Of a stretch of 8,917 nt of DNA, positions 1 through 6,093 are shown one piece after another. Numbering within the stretch: the first letter of the stretch is position 1; each line of letters opens with the position of its first letter. The stretch is from contig VFLF01000239.1 in NCBI GenBank assembly GCA_009885185.1, positions 1 to 8,917 of the forward strand. The letters run 5' to 3'. The translations under genes and the position numbers were made by a program. This DNA comes from Nitrosomonadales bacterium (GTDB lineage: Bacteria > Pseudomonadota > Gammaproteobacteria > Burkholderiales > SG8-41). The notes below the pieces were generated by a model. It was not told the origin of the DNA. It ran no database searches and saw only the letters and a list, made by a program, of their open reading frames with translations.

Positions 1-809
1 AGCGCGCCCTGCGCGTTGCCGATCATGCAGCCGCCGATGCCGTAGCCGCCGAACCCGGATAGCGGTATCCGATAGATGGGATTGGTATGCACTTTCAAGC
101 CGGCAAACTCATGGCCCGGCAACGCCACCGCCATCGAGCACACGCGATGCGCGGGCACGAACACCTTGTCGCAGCGCACCGAGCGGCTGCCGGTGCCGCG
201 CATGCCGAGTGTTTGCCAGTCGTCGATGATTTCATAATCGGCGCGCGGTACCATGTTCATCACCCAATCCACTGGTTTGTCGCCGTCGTACACCACGCAC
301 GCCAGCATGTTCCACTGGCTCACATCCACACCCGACGAAAACGCCCACTTGCCGGACAACTCCAGCCCGCCATCGACACGCCGCCCGCGCCCCTGAAAAT
401 ACGCAATGCCCGACGCAATACCCATGTCGGGGTCGGCGCCCCAGATTTCTTCCTGGCACTGCATTGGCCACAGAGAGAGCAGCCGATGATGCCCGCCCAG
501 ATTGGTGAACGTCCAGGCCGCCGAGGCGTCGCCCTGCGCCAGCGTGTCGTTCAGATCCACCATCGACACATACGGCAGCTCCATGCCACCCCAGTATTTA
601 GGCTGCATGTAGCGGAACAAACCGTTTTCGTGAAACGCCGCCAGCACGTCATCGGTCATGTGCGTGGCGGCCTCTTGGGCTGCGGCGCGCTCTTTCAAAA
701 ACGGAATCATCGCTTTGGCGCGGCGCATCGCCTCGTCGTAATCGACATCGGCGAACGATTTGCCGACGCAGCGCGGCGCAGATTTTGCGGCACTTTGGGT
801 ATCAGGCAT
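1..809 (-). CDS. Acyl-CoA dehydrogenase-fold flavin monooxygenase (HpaB/HsaA-like), N-terminal part, cut by window edge
   Basis: This reading frame is open from the ATG at 807-809 to the left edge (269 complete codons), so the C-terminal helical domain is missing. The N-terminal residues, about 25-120, look like the helical acyl-CoA dehydrogenase domain. Residues about 125-220 form the central beta domain, with GKWAFSSG at 153-160 and DWQTLGMRGTGSRS at 197-210. The W-x-x-LGMRGTGS signature is typical of flavin-dependent hydroxylases related to HsaA and to the 4-hydroxyphenylacetate 3-monooxygenase oxygenase component (C2), as well as of true acyl-CoA dehydrogenases. The likely role is FADH2/FMNH2-dependent hydroxylation of an aromatic or similar substrate with a separate reductase, but the substrate cannot be told from this fragment. 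No Shine-Dalgarno sequence precedes the ATG; a 15-codon ORF with its own ribosome site overlaps the start. In-frame GTG (834-836) and TTG starts lie just upstream. It follows the transglutaminase gene on the same strand after 91 bp and probably belongs to another pathway. Confidence 0.8.
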   Translation of the reverse strand, partial: MPDTQSAAKSAPRCVGKSFADVDYDEAMRRAKAMIPFLKERAAAQEAATHMTDDVLAAFHENGLFRYMQPKYWGGMELPYVSMVDLNDTLAQGDASAAWTFTNLGGHHRLLSLWPMQCQEEIWGADPDMGIASGIAYFQGRGRRVDGGLELSGKWAFSSGVDVSQWNMLACVVYDGDKPVDWVMNMVPRADYEIIDDWQTLGMRGTGSRSVRCDKVFVPAHRVCSMAVALPGHEFAGLKVHTNPIYRIPLSGFGGYGIGGCMIGNAQGA

Positions 810-849
810 TTTGGTTGGCAATGTAATTAATCTCACCGGAAAACGGCAT
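802..849 (-). CDS. Possible 15-codon leader ORF overlapping the start of the monooxygenase gene
   Basis: An ATG at 847-849, preceded by AAAGG four bases away, opens a 15-codon frame (MPFSGEINYIANQNA) that ends in TGA at 802-804. Its last 8 bases overlap the ATG of the downstream gene in another frame. The downstream ATG has no ribosome site of its own, so termination here could feed reinitiation (translational coupling). I recognise no peptide family and no attenuator hairpin. A short ORF like this may arise by chance, so the call is tentative. Confidence 0.25.
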   Translation of the reverse strand: MPFSGEINYIANQNA

Positions 850-900
850 GTTACCTTTATTACGATCCCGGCAAAAATGACGGCGCGAATGACCGGGCGG
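810..900 (-). other. Gap between transglutaminase and monooxygenase genes
   Basis: This 91-bp gap has no clear promoter or intrinsic terminator. CCCGG (893-897 on the minus strand) can pair with CCGGG (867-871), but the loop is 21 bases and no U-run follows, so I do not call a terminator. Read-through from the transglutaminase gene therefore cannot be excluded. The lower half holds the possible leader ORF. Confidence 0.4.
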
Positions 901-1800
901 CTAAATCGAATCCCGGCGCATCACAGGGTCCACGGTGACGGCGACCGCCAGCGTCTGCGATGCTGTGCCGAGCACCACGCCGCGCAGCGGCGTGACATCC
1001 GAAAACTCCCTGCCCCAGCCGAGCGTGATGAATTCAATGTCCGCAACCTTGCCGTTGGTGGGATCGAACGCAAGCCAGCCGATGCCCGGACAATGCACTT
1101 CGACCCACGCGTGAGAGGCATCGGCGCCCGCAAGGCGCTGCTTGCCCGGCGGCACGCGATTCACGATGTAACCGCTGACGTAACGTGCGGCAAGTCCGAG
1201 CGATCGTAAACAACTGATCATTAAATGCGCGAAGTCCTGGCACACGCCGCGGCGTTTCGCGAGTACTTCCGTAACCTCTGTCGTGACGGTCGTGGCCTTG
1301 GGATCATAGACAAATTCGTTGCGGATGCGCAGTGTCAGATCGAGTAAAGCGGCGGGCAGCGGGCGGTCAGCGGGAAAACTGCCACGTGCATATTCGGCGG
1401 CTTCAGGCAGCAACGGCACCATTGGCGAGGCGAGCCGGAACTGCACGATATCAAATTCGTCGTCGGCCCCCCATTTTCCCGGCGTGGCGACCGCGTTTTC
1501 CCATGCCGGCCCCGCGGCGGCTTCGGGCGCATGACTATGCACTTCAAGCACCGATTCCGCGCGCACGGTGAGTTCCTTGTGCGGCGTGTCCACTGCAAAG
1601 CGCACCACGCCATTGCCGAAATAGTCACGGCCTTCCGACTGTTCGCTGGGCGCCGGATCGATCACGAGATGATGTGCGCGCAGCATCTGCCACGGCGTCG
1701 CGCGCGGCTTTAGATGTGCGAGCTGGCGTGCGCCCGACACCGCATCCGAATACTTATAGCGCGTTTCGTGAACGACGCGATAGGTGATCGAATCAGCCAT
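901..1800 (-). CDS. Transglutaminase-like cysteine protein (Bact_transglu_N plus transglutaminase core)
   Basis: This 299-residue protein has the two-domain layout of the bacterial transglutaminase-like family (COG1305). An N-terminal beta domain covers about residues 4-90, beginning with the typical YRVVHETRYKYSDAV. The papain-fold core covers about 155-260. The catalytic triad is visible: C187 in RRGVCQDFAH, H230 in SHAWVEV and D246 in FDPTNG. The conserved C-terminal GWGREFSDVTPLRGVVLG (261-278) is also present. Such proteins cleave or transfer amide bonds; many bacterial members are thought to act as peptidases rather than crosslinkers. No signal peptide is visible, so it is probably cytoplasmic. 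The ATG at 1798-1800 lies 6 bp after the stop of the ATP-grasp/alpha-E gene, so the two are almost certainly cotranscribed. The ribosome site is weak, which suggests coupling to the upstream gene. Family assignment is firm; the substrate is unknown. Confidence 0.93.
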   Translation of the reverse strand: MADSITYRVVHETRYKYSDAVSGARQLAHLKPRATPWQMLRAHHLVIDPAPSEQSEGRDYFGNGVVRFAVDTPHKELTVRAESVLEVHSHAPEAAAGPAWENAVATPGKWGADDEFDIVQFRLASPMVPLLPEAAEYARGSFPADRPLPAALLDLTLRIRNEFVYDPKATTVTTEVTEVLAKRRGVCQDFAHLMISCLRSLGLAARYVSGYIVNRVPPGKQRLAGADASHAWVEVHCPGIGWLAFDPTNGKVADIEFITLGWGREFSDVTPLRGVVLGTASQTLAVAVTVDPVMRRDSI

Positions 1801-1806
1801 ATTCGC

Positions 1807-4266
1807 TTAAACCCCGAGCATCGTACGAGAGAAGGTATGGGCGTGATTAAAGAACCGTTGCGTGAGGCGGTCACTGAGGGTAAATGCCGCGCTTCGCAGC
1901 GAGTCTATCGTTTCGCGCAAGTGCGCGTTGTCAGGCTGCAAATCGCGCGCCGGGTCAAGCCCTTCAAGGTTCTTCACCGCGGAACCGAATAGTTCGCTAC
2001 CACACGCGCCATAGGTAAGTTCGAGCTTCAACAACGCGGAATGAATGCCTGCAGCCTGAAACATCACCGAACGCGGGTTCGCACTATCGAGAACGAGCAG
2101 ATCGAGCACCGGCAGCCATTCTGGCCGCGCAATGTAACGCGAACGATAGGTCACCGAAGAATCGGCGAGCAACAGCAACCAGGTGAGGCCGCTATACGCG
2201 CAATGCTCAAAGGCTGTTTGCAACGCCAGGCACTGGAACGCCAGCCGCTCCACGCGTCGGCCGATCGATAAAAAGCGCCACCCGTCATCACGCGTCATGC
2301 CATCGAGCGCAAAGCCGGACAACGTCATCATGCTGGTGATCGTGCGGTTAAGCCAACCCTGCGCCTCCGACAGCGAAACGGTTCTGTTTATCACGGGGTC
2401 CCGGATCAGGGTGTTAATCGTGCGCAGATTATCGATCGACATGCGGTCACGCAGGTTGAACGCGACGCGCTCAAGCGCGCGCAGGTTCGCGGGCAACCCG
2501 TACTCGTTCTCATCGCCCGTGGCGGCGGCAAGCAGCATCGTATCCGGGTCGTCGTCTTCCTTCAGTATGCCGAACGCGGTCGCCAGCGCAAGCACCGGCT
2601 TGATCGAATTCTCGTCGTCATCGCTTTCCTGAAGCTGCAGATTGAGCGCCAGCCTCAGCAGACGCGCCGCATCGTCGCAGCGTTCCTCGTAACGGCCGAA
2701 CCAAAACAGATTTTCGACAACCCGCGACGGGATGCCGGCGGGCACATGCATCAGGTCGGCAGCGGTGACCGTGGTCTTTAACAATGTGAATGAGATATCG
2801 ACCGGGCCGGCCGACATTACCCAGGTGTCCTTGGATCCGCCGCCGCGTTGCATCGACACCACGCGCACGTTCTCACTGCTGGCGACGCGCGTCAGGCCAC
2901 CGGGCATAACCACGTAACCGCCAGGTGAAGCGACCGCAAATACCCGCAGGCCGATGCCGCGCGCGGAAATGTGATCCGACTGCCCCGTTTCCAGCACCGG
3001 CGCCTGCGACACGTGGACAAGCTCCTGCGCCACGTAGCGCTCGGGGTGGGCCGCAAGGTTCTTGCGCAGTTCACCCAGTCCGGCAGCGTCGAGATCGCGA
3101 CCGAACACCGCTTCCATCTGGAAGATCGGGTCCGCGGGTTTAAACACCAGATTCTCGGTTTGATTGAGCGCATCCGCGAGCGCCGCCGGTTCGCCGCACC
3201 ACCAGGTGGCAATCGACGGCAGCCGCAGCGGCGTGCCCGTCAGGTGTTCGGCAAGCCGCGGCAGAAAACCCAGCAGCGCGCCGGATTCGATGATGCCGGA
3301 ACCCAACGCATTAGCGATCAGCACGCTGCCGCGCCGCGCGCAATCGGTGAGACCGGCGACACCCAACACTGATTCAGAGCGCAACTCCAGCGGATCGCAA
3401 AAATTGTCGTCCTGACGGCGCAGAATCGCATGCACGCGCTTCAGACCACCTATGGTCTTCAGCCAGACGCAGCCGTTGCGCACGGTCAGATCGCCGCCTT
3501 CGACCAGCGGGAATCCGAGGTAGCGTGCGAGCAGTGCATGCTCGAAATAAGTTTCGTTATAGGGTCCCGGCGTGAGCAACACCGTCAACGTGGGGCCGTC
3601 GCCCTTGGGCGCGAAATGCATGAGCGAATCGCGCAGGGTCGCGAAAAAACGCGCAACGTGCTGCACACCCAGGTCTCGATACAACGCAGGAAATGCGCGC
3701 GATACGATGAGCCTGTTTTCGAGAGCGTAGCCCGCGCCCGAGGGCGCCTGCGTGCGGTCCGCCATCACCCACCAGCGGCCGTCGGGCGAGCGCGCAAGGT
3801 CCGCGGCATAGACATGAAGATGCACGCCGCCGGGAATGTTCATGCCGCAGGCGGGGCGCAAAAACCCGCTCTGTCCGAAAATGAGCGACGGCGGGAGCAG
3901 CCCCTGCCGTAACAGCGATTGGCTGCCGTAGATATCCGACAGCACCTGATTGAACAGTTGCGCGCGCTGGATGATGCCGGCCTCAATCTCGCGCCATTCT
4001 TCCGCCGCGATAATGAGTGGCAACACGTCGAGGTGCCACGGGCGGTCGAGCCCCTGCGGATCGGCATAGACGTTATAGGTGACTCCGCTGTCGCGGATCT
4101 GGCGTTCGGCCGCCGACAGTCGTTGGCGCATATCCACCGGCGCGATCTCGGCCAGTTCCATCATCGCCCGCATCCAGTGCGCGCGCGGTTTTGCGGGCGA
4201 CTCGAACAATTCGTCGTAGCGGCCCCGCGGGTCGGGGTATTTTGCCAGTATGTTTTTTATGATCAA
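1807..4266 (-). CDS. Fused circularly permuted ATP-grasp (type 2) and alpha-E protein, with degenerate ATP-grasp motifs
   Basis: The protein has 819 residues from the TTG at 4264-4266, or 852 from an ATG at 4363-4365. In the 852 numbering the ATP-grasp part spans about 60-520 and the alpha-E part about 545-850. ATP-grasp landmarks are RRQDDNFCDPLELRSESVLG (316-335), the MPGGLTRVA stretch (487-495) and RGGGSKDTWV (507-516). Alpha-E landmarks are ENLFWFGRYEERCDDAARLL (551-570) and a second copy at about 695-721. Compared with the stand-alone paralogue at 4661, the E-x-N metal motif is A-x-R (A202, R204) and the glycine-rich loop GSGGYG is PIFQME (413-418), although the lysine before it (K409) is kept. 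Ligase activity is therefore doubtful; a structural or regulatory partner role is an inference. I prefer the TTG because the first 33 residues look unconserved, the ATG lacks a ribosome site, and a likely -10 element lies between the two starts. The gene heads the left arm, with the transglutaminase gene next. Confidence 0.9.
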   Translation of the reverse strand: MIIKNILAKYPDPRGRYDELFESPAKPRAHWMRAMMELAEIAPVDMRQRLSAAERQIRDSGVTYNVYADPQGLDRPWHLDVLPLIIAAEEWREIEAGIIQRAQLFNQVLSDIYGSQSLLRQGLLPPSLIFGQSGFLRPACGMNIPGGVHLHVYAADLARSPDGRWWVMADRTQAPSGAGYALENRLIVSRAFPALYRDLGVQHVARFFATLRDSLMHFAPKGDGPTLTVLLTPGPYNETYFEHALLARYLGFPLVEGGDLTVRNGCVWLKTIGGLKRVHAILRRQDDNFCDPLELRSESVLGVAGLTDCARRGSVLIANALGSGIIESGALLGFLPRLAEHLTGTPLRLPSIATWWCGEPAALADALNQTENLVFKPADPIFQMEAVFGRDLDAAGLGELRKNLAAHPERYVAQELVHVSQAPVLETGQSDHISARGIGLRVFAVASPGGYVVMPGGLTRVASSENVRVVSMQRGGGSKDTWVMSAGPVDISFTLLKTTVTAADLMHVPAGIPSRVVENLFWFGRYEERCDDAARLLRLALNLQLQESDDDENSIKPVLALATAFGILKEDDDPDTMLLAAATGDENEYGLPANLRALERVAFNLRDRMSIDNLRTINTLIRDPVINRTVSLSEAQGWLNRTITSMMTLSGFALDGMTRDDGWRFLSIGRRVERLAFQCLALQTAFEHCAYSGLTWLLLLADSSVTYRSRYIARPEWLPVLDLLVLDSANPRSVMFQAAGIHSALLKLELTYGACGSELFGSAVKNLEGLDPARDLQPDNAHLRETIDSLRSAAFTLSDRLTQRFFNHAHTFSRTMLGV

Positions 4267-4321
4267 TCTCTGTCCAGAACCTGCATCACGCCGCCCTTCG
4301 GGATCCGTGTCTGCGCAAGAG

Positions 4322-4330
4322 ATTATGCCA
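4322..4330 (-). promoter_or_regulatory. Possible extended -10 promoter for the left arm
   Basis: On the minus strand TGGCATAAT (4330 to 4322) is an extended -10 element: TG, one base, then CATAAT, five of six to TATAAT. No -35 at the normal distance is seen; TTGTCA lies 21 bases upstream, which is too far. Transcription would start near 4315, about 50 bases before the TTG start at 4266 and downstream of the alternative ATG at 4365, which supports the shorter protein. Confidence 0.35.
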
Positions 4331-4355
4331 GACGTCTGCAAGCGCCCATGACAAA

Positions 4356-4380
4356 GCGCGTACATACGCGGTATACGCGC
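4356..4380. repeat. Inverted repeat GCGCGTA-N11-TACGCGC in the divergent promoter gap
   Basis: The perfect 7-bp arms GCGCGTA (4356-4362) and TACGCGC (4374-4380) are separated by 11 bases. The arms sit about two helical turns apart centre to centre (18 bp), as expected of a dimeric regulator site. They lie about 30-55 bp upstream of the candidate -10 of the left arm. GC-rich alternating sequence makes chance dyads more likely, so operator function is only a suggestion. Confidence 0.3.
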
Positions 4381-4533
4381 CGTAAATTCGCCGCAATTTC
4401 ACTGATGCACCCTGATACAAGTAATATGGCCGCGCACCATTTAGGGGTGTATTGTTGTGAATGTGGACCAAGCTGGTGCGTGACTGCATTGCGGCCTCCA
4501 TCGCGGCCACCCATGGCCAGTGCAGGACATTGT

Positions 4534-4585
4534 GGGCAGCACAAAATTATCATTAATAACAATAACATGCATGAAAGTGCTGCCC
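4534..4585. repeat. 9-bp inverted repeat flanking an AT-rich spacer, upstream of the sigma-54 promoter
   Basis: GGGCAGCAC (4534-4542) and GTGCTGCCC (4577-4585) are perfect reverse complements separated by 34 bases of strongly AT-rich sequence. If the sigma-54 start near 4625 is right, the repeat is centred near -65. Activator half-sites around a bendable or IHF-bound spacer are one reading; a repressor looping pair is another. I find no close IHF consensus in the spacer. Confidence 0.4.
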
Positions 4586-4597
4586 GGCGGGCCGGCA
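4581..4597. repeat. GC-rich 17-bp imperfect dyad touching the -24 element
   Basis: The dyad has outer arms TGCC (4581-4584) and GGCA (4594-4597) and sits directly upstream of the predicted -24 element at 4599. Its left arm is shared with the right arm of the 9-bp repeat, so these bases could serve two alternative pairings or two proteins. It may be a chance GC-rich dyad. Confidence 0.2.
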
Positions 4598-4598
4598 A

Positions 4599-4614
4599 TG
4601 GCACATTGATTGCT
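4599..4614 (+). promoter_or_regulatory. Sigma-54 (RpoN) -24/-12 promoter of the right arm
   Basis: TGGCAC (4599-4604), five bases, then TTGCT (4610-4614) matches the sigma-54 consensus TGGCAC-N5-TTGCW, with exactly 10 bases between the invariant GG and GC. Transcription would start near 4625, leaving a leader of about 36 bases before the GTG at 4661. Sigma-54 promoters need an ATP-driven enhancer-binding activator. No perfect NtrC site is seen upstream, so the activator is unknown. Position, strand and spacing make this the strongest regulatory site in the window. Confidence 0.65.
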
Positions 4615-4624
4615 GCTATAGAAT

Positions 4625-4641
4625 GCCGAAGGCGATTCGGC
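4625..4641 (+). promoter_or_regulatory. Leader stem-loop at the predicted transcript 5' end
   Basis: GCCGAA (4625-4630) and TTCGGC (4636-4641) form a perfect 6-bp stem with a GGCGA loop. The stem starts at the position predicted as +1 from the sigma-54 element and ends 8 bases before the GGGG ribosome site (4650-4653). No U-run follows, so it is not a terminator. It could protect the 5' end of the mRNA or affect initiation. Confidence 0.4.
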
Positions 4642-4660
4642 TCAAACTTGGGGCAACACC

Positions 4661-6091
4661 GTGAACAAGCCAGTGATTTACAACGAGATGTACGGCGAAG
4701 ATGGCACGGTAAGTCCGCACTACCAATCGTATGCGCAGTGGCTGGACAGCAAGCCGATGGACTTCCTGCTGCAAAAGCAGCGCGAGGCCGACACGCTGTT
4801 CACGCGGCTGGGCATCACCTTTGCGGTGTATGGCGACGAAGGCGGCGTCGAACGCTCCATTCCGTTCGACATCATCCCGCGCATCATGCACAAGGCTGAC
4901 TGGAAAACCATTTCCGATGGCGCTTGCCAGCGCGTGCGCGCGCTGAATGCCTTTCTGAAGGACATCTATCACGATCAGGCCATCATCAAGGCCGGCATCA
5001 TTCCGGAGCAGCAAGTTCTCGGCAACAAGCTCTATCGTCCGGAAATGCGCGGCTTTCACGTACCGGGAGATGTGTACGTCCACGTGGCTGGCATCGATAT
5101 CGTCAAAACCGGGCAGGATCAGTTTTACGTGCTCGAAGATAATTTGCGCACGCCGTCCGGCGTGTCGTACATGCTGGAAAACCGCAAGATGATGATGCGG
5201 CTGTTTCCCGAACTGTTTTCCGCCGTGCCGGTGGCGCCGGTGGATCACTACACCGATGTGTTGCTCGACAACCTGCGCGCGGTGGCACCTGCGGGCGTGA
5301 CCAATCCGACGGTGGTGGTGCTGACGCCGGGAAGCTACAACAGCGCGTATTTCGAGCACGCCTTTCTCGCGCAGCAGATGGGCGTTGAGCTGGTGGAAGG
5401 CCCCGACCTGTCGGTCACCAACAACCGTGTCTATATGCGCACCACGCGCGGGCCGCAGCGCGTGGATGTCATTTACCGCCGCATTGATGATGATTTTCTC
5501 GACCCACTGGCGTTTCGCGCCGATTCCGCGCTGGGCGTGCCGGGACTGTTCGCCGCGTACAAGGCGGGCAACGTGACGCTCGCCAACGCCATCGGCTCCG
5601 GCGTGGCGGACGACAAGTCCACCTACATCTACGTGCCCGAGATGATTCGCTTTTATCTCGGCGAAGAACCCATCATCAACAATGTGCCGACCTGGCGCCT
5701 TGACCGCTCCGACGACCTGAAATACGTGCTGGCGCACCTGCCCGAACTGGTGGTGAAAGAAGTGCAGGGTTCAGGCGGCTACGGCATGCTGGTGGGGCCG
5801 GCATCCACTACGCAGCAAATCGCTGATTTTCGCGAACGTATACTCCACAGCCCGGCGAACTACATCGCCCAACCCACGCTGGCGCTGTCCATCTGCCCCA
5901 CTTTCTGCCAGAGCGAAAACGCCGTCGGCATCGCTCCGCGCCATGTCGATTTGCGCCCTTACGTGCTATCGGGCAAGACCGTGACGCTGGTACCCGGCGG
6001 GCTGACGCGCGTGGCGCTGCGCGAAGGTTCGCTGGTGGTGAACTCGTCGCAAGGCGGCGGCACTAAGGACACATGGGTGCTTGAGGAATAA
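4661..6091 (+). CDS. Circularly permuted ATP-grasp (type 2) amidoligase-like protein, stand-alone
   Basis: This 476-residue protein has the length and motifs of the CP_ATPgrasp family (COG2308). YNEMYGEDGTVSPHYQSY (7-24) is the typical N-terminus. VLEDNLRTPSGVSYMLENR (157-175) carries the E159-x-N161 metal-binding motif, which the permutation moves towards the N-terminus. RRIDDDFLDPLAFRADSALG (273-292) and NAIGSGVADDK (309-319) follow. K366 and the glycine-rich loop GSGGYG (370-375) should bind ATP, and HVDLRPYVL (428-436) and GGGTKDTWV (465-473) close the domain. All the expected catalytic features are present, so it is predicted to form an amide or peptide bond through an acyl-phosphate, with unknown substrates. 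GTG is chosen as start because GGGG lies 7 bases upstream and the N-terminus matches the family; an in-frame ATG at 4688 would cut into it. First gene of the right arm, very probably driven by the sigma-54 promoter; the alpha-E gene follows 2 bp after its stop. Confidence 0.93.
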   Translation: MNKPVIYNEMYGEDGTVSPHYQSYAQWLDSKPMDFLLQKQREADTLFTRLGITFAVYGDEGGVERSIPFDIIPRIMHKADWKTISDGACQRVRALNAFLKDIYHDQAIIKAGIIPEQQVLGNKLYRPEMRGFHVPGDVYVHVAGIDIVKTGQDQFYVLEDNLRTPSGVSYMLENRKMMMRLFPELFSAVPVAPVDHYTDVLLDNLRAVAPAGVTNPTVVVLTPGSYNSAYFEHAFLAQQMGVELVEGPDLSVTNNRVYMRTTRGPQRVDVIYRRIDDDFLDPLAFRADSALGVPGLFAAYKAGNVTLANAIGSGVADDKSTYIYVPEMIRFYLGEEPIINNVPTWRLDRSDDLKYVLAHLPELVVKEVQGSGGYGMLVGPASTTQQIADFRERILHSPANYIAQPTLALSICPTFCQSENAVGIAPRHVDLRPYVLSGKTVTLVPGGLTRVALREGSLVVNSSQGGGTKDTWVLEE

Positions 6092-6093
6092 CC

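Larger units (their letters stand above)
4367..4660. other. Divergent intergenic regulatory region
   Basis: No gene is supported between the left-arm start (4266, or at most 4365) and the GTG at 4661. The region holds a dyad at 4356-4380, a GC-rich imperfect dyad at about 4484-4525 (CTGCA and TGCAG outer arms, with GGCCA-CCCA-TGGCC inside at 4505-4518), and a 9-bp inverted repeat flanking an AT-rich stretch (4534-4585). It then has a sigma-54 promoter (4599-4614) and a leader hairpin (4625-4641). The AT-rich patch at 4543-4576 contrasts sharply with the GC-rich surroundings, as expected of a promoter or bending region. The antisense frames crossing it are not convincing genes. Confidence 0.6.

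Noticed and set aside
87..830. Plus-strand frame of 247 codons opposite the monooxygenase gene
   Set aside because: The opposite strand carries an intact acyl-CoA dehydrogenase-fold protein; this frame is its His/Arg-rich shadow.
867..897. Hairpin CCCGG/CCGGG after the transglutaminase gene as a terminator
   Set aside because: The stem is only 5 bp with a 21-base loop and no U-run on the minus strand.
4313..4330. Second sigma-54-like element on the minus strand (TGGCA then TTGC) for the left arm
   Set aside because: There are 11 instead of 10 bases between the GG and GC, a spacing that normally abolishes sigma-54 recognition; the extended -10 reading is preferred.
4435..4452. NtrC-like enhancer site (GCACC ... 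GGTGT) upstream of the sigma-54 promoter
   Set aside because: The arms are separated by 7 rather than the 5 bases of the NtrC consensus TGCACC-N5-GGTGCA and are imperfect, so no activator is named.
4505..4518. GGCCA-CCCA-TGGCC hairpin in the divergent gap as an RNA element
   Set aside because: It lies upstream of both predicted transcript starts, so it is unlikely to be transcribed; it is kept only as part of the regulatory-gap description.
3919..4899. Plus-strand frame of 326 codons spanning the fused gene's start, the divergent gap and the start of the right arm
   Set aside because: It crosses two well-supported genes and the promoter region, has no recognisable domain and low-complexity arginine/histidine content at its end.
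4616..5737. Long minus-strand frame (373 codons) antisense to the stand-alone ATP-grasp gene
   Set aside because: It lies wholly opposite a clearly conserved gene and has the His/Val/Arg-rich, motif-free composition of an antisense shadow in GC-rich DNA.
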